This document shows, piece after piece, positions 21,650-30,148 of a stretch of DNA of 64,000 bases. The notes below the pieces were generated by a model that saw only the letters and a program-made list of their open reading frames with translations, was not told where the DNA came from and made no database searches. Made by a program: the position numbers and the translations under genes. The stretch comes from Paenarthrobacter nitroguajacolicus. GTDB lineage: Bacteria > Actinomycetota > Actinomycetes > Actinomycetales > Micrococcaceae. Location: positions 91,231 to 155,230 of the forward strand of contig NZ_JAQPPK010000011.1 in the NCBI RefSeq assembly GCF_029952445.1. The letters run 5' to 3'. The stretch's first letter is position 1. Every line of letters begins with the position of its first letter.

Positions 21650-23062
21650 ATGACCGAGCAGGAACCGGCCACCGCCGGGTCTACTGGCAATGTCAATCCC
21701 TCCGAACGCACCCCCGCGGAGCGGTCCCGGACCTTCACCGGGATCCTGGTCAATACCGCCTTGGCCAACATCACCACGAGCTATTTGTGGTTCGCGCTGA
21801 CGTTCTGGGTGTACCTGGAGACCCGCAACGTGATCGCCACTGGAGTGATCGGCGGGGCGTACATGCTCCTCATTGCCCTGTCCAGCATCAGCTTCGGCAC
21901 CTTCGTGGACCGCTACCGCAAACTTGCGGTGATGCGCTTCGCCGCCGGCTTCACCCTGGTGATGTTCGTGCTGTCCGGAGTGATGTTCCTGTTGACACCG
22001 GAACAGGCGCTGCTGGACCTGTCCCAACCGTGGTTTTGGATCTTTACCCTCATCATCCTCGTCGGTGCAGTGGTGGAAAACATGCGCAACATCGCCCTGT
22101 CCACCACGGTCACCATCCTGATCGAGCCGGACAGGCGCGCCAATGCCAACGGGCTCGTGGGCATGGTCCAAGGCCTTATGTTCATCGTTACCTCGGTGCT
22201 TTCGGGACTCTCGGTGGGGCTTCTGGGAATGGGCTGGACGGTGGTGGTGGCGCTTGTGCTCACTGCGCTGGCCTTTGCCCATCTGCTGACCCTCCGCCTG
22301 CCCGAGGAAGTGCGGGCTGCGGCGTCCGACGCCCAGGGTGGGTTCGATTTCCGCGGCTCCTGGGCGGCCGTCATGGCGATATCAGGGTTGTTCGCCCTGA
22401 TCATTTTCTCCACGTTCAACAACTTCATCGGCGGGGTCTACATGGCATTGATGGACCCGTACGGCCTGGAGATGTTCCCCGTGGAAATCTGGGGCACTGT
22501 CTTCGCGATCGGCGCCACGGGATTCATCCTGGGTGGTGCGTTGATCGGGAAGTTCGGCCTTGGTGCCAACCCTTTGCGTACCCTCCTCATTGCCGTGGCG
22601 GTGATGGGGATCGTGGGCGCCGTCTTCACCCTTCGGGAGTGGGCGTGGCTGTACATTGCCGGTATCTGGCTCTACATGGCGTTGGTGCCCGTGGTGGAAG
22701 CAGCTGAGCAGACAGTCATCCAAAAGGTGGTTCCCCTCCCACGGCAGGGCAGGGTCTTCGGCTTCGCCATGGCCTTCGAATCGGCAGCCGCGCCCATCAC
22801 GGCCTTCCTCATAGCGCCGATCGCTCAGTACTGGATCATCCCCTACGCGCGCTCGGCTGAAGGTGCCGAGCAGTTGCAACCTTTGCTGGGTGAGGGTACG
22901 TCCCGCGGCATTGCGCTGGTGTTCCTTGTGGCGGGCCTGATCATGATCGTGGTGGCCCTCCTCGCTTTCCTGACGCCTGTCTACCGCCGCGTCACTGCCT
23001 CCTATGCGCAGGCCGCCGAGGAAGAACAGGGCGAGAACGCCGACACCTCCACCATGCGTTGA
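21650..23062 (+). CDS. MFS transporter, 12 TM
   Basis: 470 aa, hydrophobic with about 12 helices. FGTFVDRYRKLAVMR is the cytoplasmic loop 2-3 signature of the major facilitator superfamily. The unusual opening (TFTGILVNTALANITTSYLWFALTFWVYLETRN) and long helix pairs resemble drug-exporter-like MFS proteins. No nearby biosynthetic or catabolic gene suggests the substrate. Monocistronic. Confidence 0.85.
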   Translation: MTEQEPATAGSTGNVNPSERTPAERSRTFTGILVNTALANITTSYLWFALTFWVYLETRNVIATGVIGGAYMLLIALSSISFGTFVDRYRKLAVMRFAAGFTLVMFVLSGVMFLLTPEQALLDLSQPWFWIFTLIILVGAVVENMRNIALSTTVTILIEPDRRANANGLVGMVQGLMFIVTSVLSGLSVGLLGMGWTVVVALVLTALAFAHLLTLRLPEEVRAAASDAQGGFDFRGSWAAVMAISGLFALIIFSTFNNFIGGVYMALMDPYGLEMFPVEIWGTVFAIGATGFILGGALIGKFGLGANPLRTLLIAVAVMGIVGAVFTLREWAWLYIAGIWLYMALVPVVEAAEQTVIQKVVPLPRQGRVFGFAMAFESAAAPITAFLIAPIAQYWIIPYARSAEGAEQLQPLLGEGTSRGIALVFLVAGLIMIVVALLAFLTPVYRRVTASYAQAAEEEQGENADTSTMR

Positions 23063-23068
23063 GGCCGG

Positions 23069-23269
23069 TTACTGCCCCACTTTGACTACTGAAACCTCGA
23101 CGGCGGCCGTTGCGTTTCCCAGGTGACCGCGGACTGCCGCGACTACTTCCCGGGCTACCTCCGGTGCCGGACGGAGGATTCCGACGCCGATCCTGGCCTT
23201 AACGGCCAGGCCCCCACCGGGCGTGGTGAGGCTGATCAGGGGCAGGGATTCTCCTGTCACAGCTGCCAC
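23069..23269 (-). CDS. Small protein, possibly Asp23/Gls24-like
   Basis: 66 aa from a GTG start. The C-terminal half, ARIGVGILRPAPEVAREVVAAVRG followed by AAVEVSVVKV, resembles the last strand-helix-strand of Asp23/Gls24 (DUF322) alkaline-shock proteins, which run longer (100-150 aa), so this is either a short relative or a remnant. The frame stays open about 66 nt further upstream without a better start. Convergent with the MFS gene with a 6-bp gap. Confidence 0.45.
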   Translation of the reverse strand: MAAVTGESLPLISLTTPGGGLAVKARIGVGILRPAPEVAREVVAAVRGHLGNATAAVEVSVVKVGQ

Positions 23270-23364
23270 GGCGGCGCCGGCAATCGACTGCCACTGGCCA
23301 CGGGATTCATCACACTCGAGTTTCTGTGATGTGAATCACTGCCGCACACTCTGGCTGGCATGTT

Positions 23365-23386
23365 TAGTTAGTTTGCCATATAACTA
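23365..23386. promoter_or_regulatory. Inverted repeat TAGTTA-N10-TAACTA upstream of 23423
   Basis: TAGTTA (23365-23370) and TAACTA (23381-23386) form a perfect dyad in an AT-rich patch 36 bp before the 23423 start. TATAAC within it could be a -10 box. The layout suits a repressor operator. Confidence 0.4.
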
Positions 23387-23422
23387 GCTTGTCGAAACAA
23401 ATTCTCGCGGAAGGGCGCCAAA

Positions 23423-23767
23423 ATGACTGCAGTACTTGTGGCTGGGAAGAAGGATGCTTCTCTCCCGGGCCCCGCGACGGAAATGCCGGAGCCCGGCTCA
23501 TTGCTTGGCCCGGATCCCGCACAGGGGTCCACCCCGTCAAAAAGAACCGGGCTGCTGGATGTGGTCTGGACGGCCGCGGCCAGGGTGGAGGGCCTTCAAT
23601 GGGAAATGGATGAAGCCGAAGACTGCCTGGTCCAGGCAATGCGAAGCGCGGTGGCTGCAGGGGCGGCCCTTCCCGACCTTGCGATCGCGTCCGGCCTGGG
23701 CTTCGCGGCCATCGAGCGGCTTATCGAAGAGCCGTCTCCTTTGCTTGAAAGCTTGAGCAAATCTTGA
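23423..23767 (+). CDS. Protein of unknown function with HTH-like C-terminus
   Basis: 114 aa. Residues 1-45 are Pro/Gly-rich and probably disordered; the remainder is helical (DVVWTAAARVEGLQWEMDEA, LPDLAIASGLGFAAIERLIEEP). The last segment has the spacing of a helix-turn-helix (A-x3-SGL-x3-AIERLI), but this is only a resemblance. GGAAGG lies nine nt before ATG 23423. The leader and first codons resemble those of the next small gene (23857). Confidence 0.65.
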   Translation: MTAVLVAGKKDASLPGPATEMPEPGSLLGPDPAQGSTPSKRTGLLDVVWTAAARVEGLQWEMDEAEDCLVQAMRSAVAAGAALPDLAIASGLGFAAIERLIEEPSPLLESLSKS

Positions 23768-23856
23768 GATGACCCGGCGTCGTTCTTGAGGGCCCTGCCC
23801 GATGGTTGAACCATCAGCCAAAGGAGCTGATGGGAACTTCCAGGAAGGCGACCGAA

Positions 23857-24060
23857 ATGACTGCTCAAAACACCGCCCCGGCCAACGGCGCCAGCCCCGC
23901 CCATGCTGCCATGGACGCCCGCTCCGGAGTTTCGGAAGCTGCTGTCCAGGTGGCGGACGTCCCGGGCCAGGCACGGGCCGTGGTTACTGTCCGCGAGCAG
24001 TTCAACCCCTTGGGAGCCGGGCTTCGAAGCATCTGGCCCCAATCGGTGGTCGGGTTCTAG
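23857..24060 (+). CDS. Small protein of unknown function
   Basis: 67 aa from ATG 23857, preceded by AGGAAGGCGACCGAA. An upstream ATG at 23830 with AAAGGAG is also in frame and would add 9 residues. Ala/Val-rich N-terminus and a C-terminal VREQFNPLGAGLRSIWPQSVVGF. No family is recognised. Followed by a strong hairpin. Confidence 0.55.
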   Translation: MTAQNTAPANGASPAHAAMDARSGVSEAAVQVADVPGQARAVVTVREQFNPLGAGLRSIWPQSVVGF

Positions 24061-24079
24061 GACCACTTCAGTTTTCGTT

Positions 24080-24105
24080 CGGGCAGGCACTCAGGTGCCT
24101 GCCCG
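24080..24105. terminator. Perfect 11-bp hairpin terminator
   Basis: CGGGCAGGCAC (24080-24090) and GTGCCTGCCCG (24095-24105) enclose TCAG. It is 20 bp downstream of the 24060 stop and preceded by TTTTCGTT. Confidence 0.7.
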
Positions 24106-24192
24106 TCGTCGTTAATGCCGTGGCTTTCACGGGGCGCGGGTGGGACGATGGTGTCCACTGGAAAACTAAGGAGGCTTGTCATCAAAGAGGAG

Positions 24193-24993
24193 ATGAGGAA
24201 GGCCGCTGATGTGGCCGAAGAAGCCTCAAACTCACGGACTTTCGAGATCATCGCCCGTGCAGGGTATGCCGTCAGCGGGCTGCTGCACGTGCTCATCGGC
24301 GTCATCGCACTTCAATTGGCCTTCGGGCGGACCGGCGAAGCCGATGTTTCAGGAGCGGTGGCCTCGCTCGCGAGCCAACCCGCCGGCCCCATCCTTCTTT
24401 GGGCCTGCTTTGGTGCCTGCGCGGCGCTGGCGCTGTGGCAATTGGGCAACGCCATCCTTGGGGAACGGACCTCCAACAAGAAACTCACCAAGAGGCTCTC
24501 CGCCGCCGGCCAGGCCATCGTGTTTGCCGGACTGGCAGCCACCATTGTCTCGTTCGTGATGGGCCAGGGAAAGAACAGCCGTGAGTCCAGCACCGACTTC
24601 ACCGCCAAGCTGATGAGCGCGCCCTTCGGGGTGTTCCTGCTGGTTGCCATTGGTGTGGGGATCGCCGTCACCGGCATCTTTTTTGCCGTGCGCGGCTTCC
24701 GGCAGACCTTCAAAAGGGATATCTCGCAGTCCTCGGAGGAGGCCGTTCGCAAATTCCAGGTGGGCGTCGGTGTGGTGGGCTACGTCGCGAAGGGCATAGC
24801 GCTTTTCCTGGTCGGACTGCTGGTGGTCATCGCTGCCGTGCGTGCCCAGCCTGAGCAATCAACCGGCTTGGACGGCGGCCTCAAGGCGCTGCGCGAACAG
24901 CCGTATGGGCCCTACTTGCTGGCCGCCGTCGCCGTCGGGTTGATCGCCTACGGACTCTTCCTGATGGTCAAGGCCAAGACGCTCCGGACCTAG
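24193..24993 (+). CDS. DUF1206 domain membrane protein
   Basis: 266 aa from ATG 24193, six predicted helices arranged as three pairs, each beginning with a repeat of the IARAGYAVSGLLHVLIGVIALQ type (also VGVVGYVAKGIALFLVGLLVV). This is the DUF1206 pattern. Function unknown. The start is uncertain: a near-perfect AAGGAGG (24168-24174) is six nt before an in-frame ATC at 24181, while the ATG at 24193 directly abuts GAGGAG. ATG 24148 is a third option. Confidence 0.85.
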   Translation: MRKAADVAEEASNSRTFEIIARAGYAVSGLLHVLIGVIALQLAFGRTGEADVSGAVASLASQPAGPILLWACFGACAALALWQLGNAILGERTSNKKLTKRLSAAGQAIVFAGLAATIVSFVMGQGKNSRESSTDFTAKLMSAPFGVFLLVAIGVGIAVTGIFFAVRGFRQTFKRDISQSSEEAVRKFQVGVGVVGYVAKGIALFLVGLLVVIAAVRAQPEQSTGLDGGLKALREQPYGPYLLAAVAVGLIAYGLFLMVKAKTLRT

Positions 24994-25117
24994 CACCTTT
25001 GGTGCGGCGTGGCCCTGGGGACGCCGCGCCGTTTAGGTTCCCAGGCGCTGGGTACAGGGCAAACGAGCCGGGTATGAGGCAATCGAACCGTGCAGGCTAT
25101 CTGAAAAGGGCAGAACC

Positions 25118-26059
25118 ATGACCGACGACGAATTCAATCCGGACCGGAATGACAAGCCGCAACCAGGCGGGCGCCGTCTCGCCTCCGCGCCCTCGGACCC
25201 CCGCGGCGGCTATTACGCAGGTGAATTCCCCAAGCAGGAACAGCAACAGCCCGGGCTCACCAAACCCCTGGACCCACAACCGGACCATGGCGAGAAAAGT
25301 TACGTGGGGCGCGGCAGGCTGCAAGGCAAGACCGCGCTCATTACCGGCGGCGACTCAGGCATTGGCGCCGCGGTGGCCATCGCCTACGCCCGCGAGGGTG
25401 CCGACGTCGCCATCAGCTACCTTCCGGAGGAAGAGGAAGATGCACAGTCGACGGCGGAATGGATCCGTGAGTGCGGAGCGAGGGTTCTCCTTCTGCCCGG
25501 CGACGCGCGGGACGAAGGATTCGCTGCCGAAATCGTGGAACGCACCGTGCAGGAGCTTGGGGGGCTGAATGTCGTAGTGCTGAATGCGGCCTACCAAAAG
25601 AACAGGGAAGGTTTGGAGACCATCCCCACCGAGGAGTTCGACCGGGTTTTCAAAACCAACCTGTATTCGCTCATCTGGACGGCCCAGGCAGCCATTCCGC
25701 ACCTTCGGCCGGGAGCATCCATCATTGTCACGACATCCATCCAAGCCTTCAACCCTTCGGCGCAGCTGGTGGACTACGCCATGACAAAGGCCGCGCAGGT
25801 GGCCTTCACCAAGGCCATGGCCCAGGAACTTGGCCCCAAGGGAATCCGCGTCAATGCCGTGGCGCCGGGCCCCATCTGGACTCCGTTGATCCCCGCTACG
25901 GAATGGCCCGACAAGCTGCCATCTTTTGGACAGGACACCCCGCTGGGCCGTGCCGGTCAACCTGCGGAACTGGCTCCCGCCTACGTGTTGCTTGCCTCTG
26001 ATGAGGGTTCCTACATCTCCGGAGCAGTGCTGCCCGTTACGGGAGGCAAGGGGCTCTGA
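25118..26059 (+). CDS. SDR family oxidoreductase (YghA-like, with N-terminal extension)
   Basis: 313 aa. About 65 polar residues (PKQEQQQPGLTKPLDPQPDHGEKSY) precede the Rossmann fold, as in the YghA/general stress protein 39 group. TGGDSGIG binds the cofactor; NAA, an S in TTSIQAF, and Y-A-M-T-K (DYAMTKAAQ) supply the catalytic residues. VAPGPIWTPLIP is the usual post-catalytic loop. It probably reduces a small aldehyde or ketone under stress. The downstream hydrolase begins two bases after its stop, so they form an operon. Confidence 0.92.
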   Translation: MTDDEFNPDRNDKPQPGGRRLASAPSDPRGGYYAGEFPKQEQQQPGLTKPLDPQPDHGEKSYVGRGRLQGKTALITGGDSGIGAAVAIAYAREGADVAISYLPEEEEDAQSTAEWIRECGARVLLLPGDARDEGFAAEIVERTVQELGGLNVVVLNAAYQKNREGLETIPTEEFDRVFKTNLYSLIWTAQAAIPHLRPGASIIVTTSIQAFNPSAQLVDYAMTKAAQVAFTKAMAQELGPKGIRVNAVAPGPIWTPLIPATEWPDKLPSFGQDTPLGRAGQPAELAPAYVLLASDEGSYISGAVLPVTGGKGL

Positions 26060-26060
26060 C

Positions 26061-26615
26061 GTGATTGCAGTACTGGTAATAGACATGCAGAACGCCTACT
26101 TTGAGGATCCCGCCCTAGCGTCGCGCCAGACCGAAATCATCGCTGCCTGTAACTCCCTGACAAGCGCCGCGGAGGAAGCCGGGGCGAAGGTGCTGCTGGT
26201 GGGAACGGTGCATGAGCGGGACAAGTCCACCTGGAGCTTGAACATGCTGGAGGATGACCAAGGCTTCATCTTTCGGGGAAGTGAGCAGGCCGGGTTTGTT
26301 CCCGGTCTGCTCACTGCTGATTACCCCCGGCTCTCCAAGACCCGGGACAGTGCGTTTTTCGGCACCGACCTGGCCATGCGGCTCAGGAACTGGGGAGTGG
26401 ACACGGTGGTCCTGGCCGGCGTCTCAGCCCACAACTGCATCGCGCAGACCGCAGCAGACGCCTTCGCCCACAACTTCAAAGTGATTTACGCAGCCGAAGC
26501 CATAGGCACGGAAAATGCTGAGGCCGCCGAGACCGTACTTCGCGTGTTTACCCGGGAGTACAGGCAGAATGTGCTGCCGTTGGATGAAATCCATCAGCTT
26601 TTGAAGACCGCCTAG
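26061..26615 (+). CDS. Isochorismatase-like cysteine hydrolase
   Basis: 184 aa from GTG 26061. VLVIDMQNAYFEDP holds the catalytic Asp, and VVLAGVSAHNCIAQTAADAFAHNF the nucleophile Cys with the cis-peptide region. K in LSKTRDSAFFGTDL completes the triad expected for nicotinamidase/isochorismatase-type enzymes. It follows the SDR gene with no gap. Substrate unknown. Its 3' end overlaps the convergent AraC gene by 4 bp. Confidence 0.9.
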   Translation: MIAVLVIDMQNAYFEDPALASRQTEIIAACNSLTSAAEEAGAKVLLVGTVHERDKSTWSLNMLEDDQGFIFRGSEQAGFVPGLLTADYPRLSKTRDSAFFGTDLAMRLRNWGVDTVVLAGVSAHNCIAQTAADAFAHNFKVIYAAEAIGTENAEAAETVLRVFTREYRQNVLPLDEIHQLLKTA

Positions 26616-27490
26616 CCCGCCTGGGTTTCCCTTTCCACGGGGATCCAGAGTTGACCGCGGCCGTGGGTGCCGTTGGCCTCCACCTGGACACTGAGCATTT
26701 CCGGTCCCGGCGCCCACCTGTAGGGGTTGGCCGGAAACCACTCCGTTGCGGCGTCTGCCCACATGCTTTGAAGTACCTCCGGGAACTTTCCTTCGGCTTC
26801 GAAGACCACCCATTGCCCGGCGGGAACCTCCCGGGAATCAAAGCCCTCGGGGGCGGCCTGCGTTGAGGCTACGGCGTGCCAGTAGTCCAGCTTGCTGCCT
26901 TCGGTGCGCTGCTCGTCAATGTTGTCAGTGACTGACAGGGGGCCCGAGGGATCCGTGTCCGCCCACTCCAACATTTGCCGGGTGAGTGTTGGTTCCAGGC
27001 TTCGCTGGAAATCGATGATGGCCTGGTTTGGCCCTTCGTGGACCAGCGGCACCCGGGCCTTCTTCCCAATGAGGCGGAAAGCTGCCTTGTCCACAATCCG
27101 GTGCTTCATGTCGGTGTTCCCTTCAACGCGGAGATGGAACCTCAATTGAGGTTGGGAATGGAGGACAGCGCCCGGACGCCTCGCTTCGGACGGCGTCAGC
27201 CCGTGCATGGCCTTGAATGCGCGGGTGAATGCCTCGGCGGACCCGTATCCATACCGAATGGCCACGTCCAGCACGGTCGCGCCCTCCAGGATTTCCGCGG
27301 TGGCCGCGGTAAGCCGGCGCCTGCGGACGTACTCAGAGATGGGGATTCCAGCAAGAGAGGAGAACATCCTCCTGAAGTGGTACTCGGACGTCAGGGCCGC
27401 CTGGGCCAGGACGCTGACCTCCACCGTGGCCGCCAGATCCTGCTCGATGATCCCCATGGCCCGGTTCCATTCCTGCACAATTGCCTCCAT
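26612..27490 (-). CDS. AraC family regulator with GyrI-like effector domain
   Basis: 292 aa. Residues 1-105 contain two helix-turn-helix units typical of AraC (LAQAALTSEYHFRRMFSSLAG and VLDVAIRYGYGSAEAFTRAFKAMHG-type). Residues 130-290 form a GyrI-like/SOUL-type ligand domain (RLIGKKARVPLV, GQWVVFEAEGKFPEVLQSMW). This order (HTH first) is that of the Rob/YdeE group, which respond to small hydrophobic ligands or antibiotics. Targets are unknown. Confidence 0.9.
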   Translation of the reverse strand: MEAIVQEWNRAMGIIEQDLAATVEVSVLAQAALTSEYHFRRMFSSLAGIPISEYVRRRRLTAATAEILEGATVLDVAIRYGYGSAEAFTRAFKAMHGLTPSEARRPGAVLHSQPQLRFHLRVEGNTDMKHRIVDKAAFRLIGKKARVPLVHEGPNQAIIDFQRSLEPTLTRQMLEWADTDPSGPLSVTDNIDEQRTEGSKLDYWHAVASTQAAPEGFDSREVPAGQWVVFEAEGKFPEVLQSMWADAATEWFPANPYRWAPGPEMLSVQVEANGTHGRGQLWIPVERETQAG

Positions 27491-27572
27491 TCGTTGGGAA
27501 CGACGCTACGCGGCGATCTTCTTCGATGCCCCGACAATCGATGCCTGAAAGTATCAGGGCGTCGGCAACGCA

Positions 27573-27609
27573 GGAACCCGGAGGCTGCAATGGCAGTCCT
27601 CCGGGTTCC
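27573..27609. terminator. Perfect 12-bp hairpin terminator
   Basis: GGAACCCGGAGG (27573-27584) pairs with CCTCCGGGTTCC (27598-27609) across a 13-nt loop. It lies 38 bp beyond the 3' end of the leftward glsB operon and can act for it. Confidence 0.65.
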
Positions 27610-27646
27610 GGGGTTATTCAGTTAATGCGGTTAATGCGGATACTCA

Positions 27647-27907
27647 CTACGGTCGGCTTGAGCCTGAAGCCTCGTCGTCCGGTTCGGAAGAGAAGGGGCG
27701 ATCAGCCGGGGTGTCTTCCGTGTTCTTGGCGTCGAGTTCGGCATCTGCTGAAGGCACCGTCTTCTCGGCGTAGTCGCCCTCGGTGTAATCGCCGCCGGCG
27801 TCTTCCTTCAGGGTTTCCGGTGACGCTCCGGCGTCACCGTAATCGCCCTCCGTATATTGGCCGTCGAGTTCTTCACCGTTGGCGTCGCGGTTCTGGTGAT
27901 CAGCCAT
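27647..27907 (-). CDS. Small acidic protein with repeated YTEGDY motif
   Basis: 86 aa, very rich in Asp, Glu and Gly. YTEGDYGDAG and YTEGDYAEKT are two copies of one motif about 23 residues apart. No hydrophobic core is apparent, so it is probably disordered. It overlaps the GlsB gene by 8 bp (27900-27907) and is cotranscribed with it. No known family is recognised. Confidence 0.75.
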   Translation of the reverse strand: MADHQNRDANGEELDGQYTEGDYGDAGASPETLKEDAGGDYTEGDYAEKTVPSADAELDAKNTEDTPADRPFSSEPDDEASGSSRP

Positions 27908-28169
27908 GGGTAGTCCTGCGGTTGGTCACCAGGCCGTAGATCAGCAGCACGATGATCGAGCCGCCGATGGCCAGGAGCCAGGTGGTCAGGGAGAAGAATT
28001 CCTGCAGGCCCGTGTTGAAGATCAGACCGCCGATCCAACCGCCCAGGAGGGCGCCGACGACGCCCAGGATGAGGGTCACGAACCAGCCGCCTCCCTGGCG
28101 GCCGGGAAGAATAAGTTTCGCAATAGCGCCGGCCAAAAGACCGAGCAGAAGAAAACCAAAGAAACCCAT
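27900..28169 (-). CDS. GlsB/YeaQ/YmgE family stress response membrane protein
   Basis: 89 aa, three helices. GFFGFLLLGLLAGAIAKLILPGRQGGGWFVT and LGVVGALLGGWIGGLIF carry the glycine-rich helices and the GR-GG turn of transglycosylase-associated (DUF2181-type) proteins. TAGGAG stands before ATG 28169. The family is induced by stress; molecular role unknown. First gene of a two-gene unit with the acidic protein. Confidence 0.9.
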   Translation of the reverse strand: MGFFGFLLLGLLAGAIAKLILPGRQGGGWFVTLILGVVGALLGGWIGGLIFNTGLQEFFSLTTWLLAIGGSIIVLLIYGLVTNRRTTHG

Positions 28170-28779
28170 TTTTGCTCCTACTTTCTTGTTGATGGAAATT
28201 CCATGAACGTGATGAAGCGAGTAAGTTCACCGGGGGCTTGTTTCACGGTGCGGGCACCGCAATGGGGCCCCGGAGGCCCTATGGAATGTGGGGAGAGGAA
28301 CTACTCATTCAACTCCGATGTATCTTTCAAATGCAGCCAATAAAGCACTCCTGCCGATTGGGTCGGACTCGGTACTACACCAGTAACGCTAGCCGCTCCG
28401 GGAACTAGTAGCAAGTAACCTGACTATTCTTGATCAAGCTGTAGCCTTGGGAATGTCAAGGATCCTGGAGTCTTGGTGTCGTTGTTGACCTGATGGTGCT
28501 GTCGTCGGGCTGGTGTAGGACGCGGCTGTCGGCAGGGGCCATTTCCGTCTTCGGGTGGCCTTTCTGCCGCTCGATTGCGGGGCCACTGAGGACTGCGGCA
28601 TGTTTTTGGCCACGCAATTACCGGCAGTCTGCGACGCTTTGGTTTGCATATTGTCTGGATAAACGATCCTTGGGCCAGTCAATAGGAGTTGCCAATACGT
28701 GCCGGTCAATATTCAGGTGACATGGCACGCCGGGCGGGGCTAGGGTCGAATAAGAACAAACTCGGAAGGAGTGGGTGGC
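28170..28779. other. 610-bp intergenic region without a convincing gene
   Basis: Lower GC than its surroundings. It must contain the promoter of the leftward glsB unit and of the rightward 28780 gene. Short open frames on both strands (for example 28434-28709 and 28493-28720) have compositions unlike proteins and lack ribosome-binding sites. Parts of 28440-28620 are GC-rich and may be a decayed gene, but no family can be named. Confidence 0.5.
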
Positions 28780-29259
28780 GTGAAAGGCAAAGCATTGTTC
28801 GCCGTTGGCGTGGCTGTTGGCTACGTCTGGGGGTCGAAATCATGGCCTGAGGTGTACCGGCGTGTTCGCGGAGGCACTGAGAAGGTCCTGAAGAACCCTG
28901 AAGTGCAAGAGAACGTCCACCAGGCAGCCGAGACGGTCCAGGAATCCGTTCCGGACATTTTGGAAAACCTGTACGAAGCCGGCAAGAAGCTGATGGAGAA
29001 GGCGGAGACCATGTTCCCGGGCCCCGCGACCACCAAGGCAGGAGATCGGTCAGGTTCCGGGGACCGGACAGGCTCCGGAAATCGGGCGGACGGCAGTGAG
29101 TCCAAAGTGGCTACTGTTCCGGTGGCTACCGGGGCTCCTGATGTTGCCTCGGACGTCGTCTCTGATCCCGCCCTCGATGACACTACGGGAACTGACTGGA
29201 CTGACGAGGGTGGCGCGGCGCCGGAAGGCCCGGCCACCAACACGCCGCCCCGCCACTAA
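28780..29259 (+). CDS. YtxH-like membrane-associated protein
   Basis: 159 aa from GTG 28780; GGAAGGAG is eight nt upstream, which selects it over the GTG at 28771. GKALFAVGVAVGYVWGSK is a single N-terminal membrane segment, followed by an amphipathic helical region (VYRRVRGGTEKVLKNPEVQENVHQA) and an Asp/Gly/Ser-rich tail. The layout recalls YtxH-type proteins; function unknown. Overlaps the convergent hydrolase by 4 bp. Confidence 0.75.
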   Translation: MKGKALFAVGVAVGYVWGSKSWPEVYRRVRGGTEKVLKNPEVQENVHQAAETVQESVPDILENLYEAGKKLMEKAETMFPGPATTKAGDRSGSGDRTGSGNRADGSESKVATVPVATGAPDVASDVVSDPALDDTTGTDWTDEGGAAPEGPATNTPPRH

Positions 29260-29978
29260 CTGCCCCGGCTGTCCTGGCCGGTCCGGCTCACGGCGGCCAG
29301 GATTGCCTGGCCCAATTCGGCTGGTTTGGTGAATTGTGGCCAGTGGCCGGTGGGCAGATCGATGTAGTCAACGCTGCGGATCCTTGCAAGCTCAGCCGTG
29401 AAGGGGTGGCCCCCGTCCATCCACTCCTTGAGGAGGGACGACGGGAACTGGCACGCAATGACGGTGGCCGGCACCTCATAGCGCCGGACGTCGCGCAAGT
29501 GCTGCTGTTCGAAGGCGACACCCTTTGGTTCCGGTATGGCCCGCGCCCGGAAGGCTTGCTTTAGCTCGTCGGTCAGGTCCACCAGGTCTTCATCCTCGAA
29601 CAGTTCCCACGGCGGCAGCGGGATGTCGTCGCCGTCGTCGGGTAGTTCATCGTTGATGACCCCACCCTCACCGAGCGGTCCGCTGTCCACGTAGACGGTG
29701 CGTGCCACGCGGCCCGGACGGGCATCGGCGACGCCGTGGATGATGGCCCCACCGCCCGAATGACCCACCAGGACCGCCTTGCCTTCAAGGGAGTCCACTT
29801 TGTCCACCACGGCTTCGATATGTGTCCGCAGGCCGATGCCCGCCCTGGACGAGTCCACGGATTCCAAGCCCGGCAGGGTCAGTGGATGAACCGTATGTCC
29901 CGCTGCCACCAAGGCCGGAGTCACCTCCTCCCATGACGACGCGTCCAACCAGAAACCGGGTACAAGGATGATGTCCAT
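29256..29978 (-). CDS. Alpha/beta hydrolase
   Basis: 240 aa. IILVPGFWLDASSWEEV is the oxyanion-hole strand, VLVGHSGGGAIIHGVAD the nucleophile elbow, and DLPTGHWPQFTKP supplies the His. The group is similar to esterase-like proteins of the MenH/EstC type found singly in soil actinobacteria. Substrate unknown. Divergent from the homoprotocatechuate operon, so it could share its control region. Confidence 0.88.
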   Translation of the reverse strand: MDIILVPGFWLDASSWEEVTPALVAAGHTVHPLTLPGLESVDSSRAGIGLRTHIEAVVDKVDSLEGKAVLVGHSGGGAIIHGVADARPGRVARTVYVDSGPLGEGGVINDELPDDGDDIPLPPWELFEDEDLVDLTDELKQAFRARAIPEPKGVAFEQQHLRDVRRYEVPATVIACQFPSSLLKEWMDGGHPFTAELARIRSVDYIDLPTGHWPQFTKPAELGQAILAAVSRTGQDSRGS

Positions 29979-30049
29979 GCGGGTACCCTACGGGAGGCCA
30001 CTGACACTTTGTAGGCCTCCTGGCCTGCTACCGGATGCTGGGGAGGGGG

Positions 30050-30102
30050 TTGACGGGACGTCCTTTACCGGTCATAGTTTTCGTATACGATTTCGTACTC
30101 GA
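30050..30102 (+). promoter_or_regulatory. Promoter and GntR/FCD operator of the homoprotocatechuate operon
   Basis: TTGACG (30050-30055), 17 nt, CATAGT (30073-30078) form a plausible promoter. Directly after it is the perfect palindrome TCGTATACGA (30081-30090), then a near copy TCGTACTCGA (30093-30102). The palindrome fits the T-N-GT-N2-AC-N-A pattern bound by FadR-type GntR regulators, and a gene for one is the second of the operon. Repression by blocking the transcription start is likely. Confidence 0.6.
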
Positions 30103-30148
30103 TAGCTGTGAAGATCAGATATCGGTCGGTTTTACAGGAGGAGGCGCC

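Noticed and set aside
28434..28720. Short opposing frames in the 28-kb gap
   Set aside because: Unlike protein composition, no ribosome-binding site and no family resemblance.
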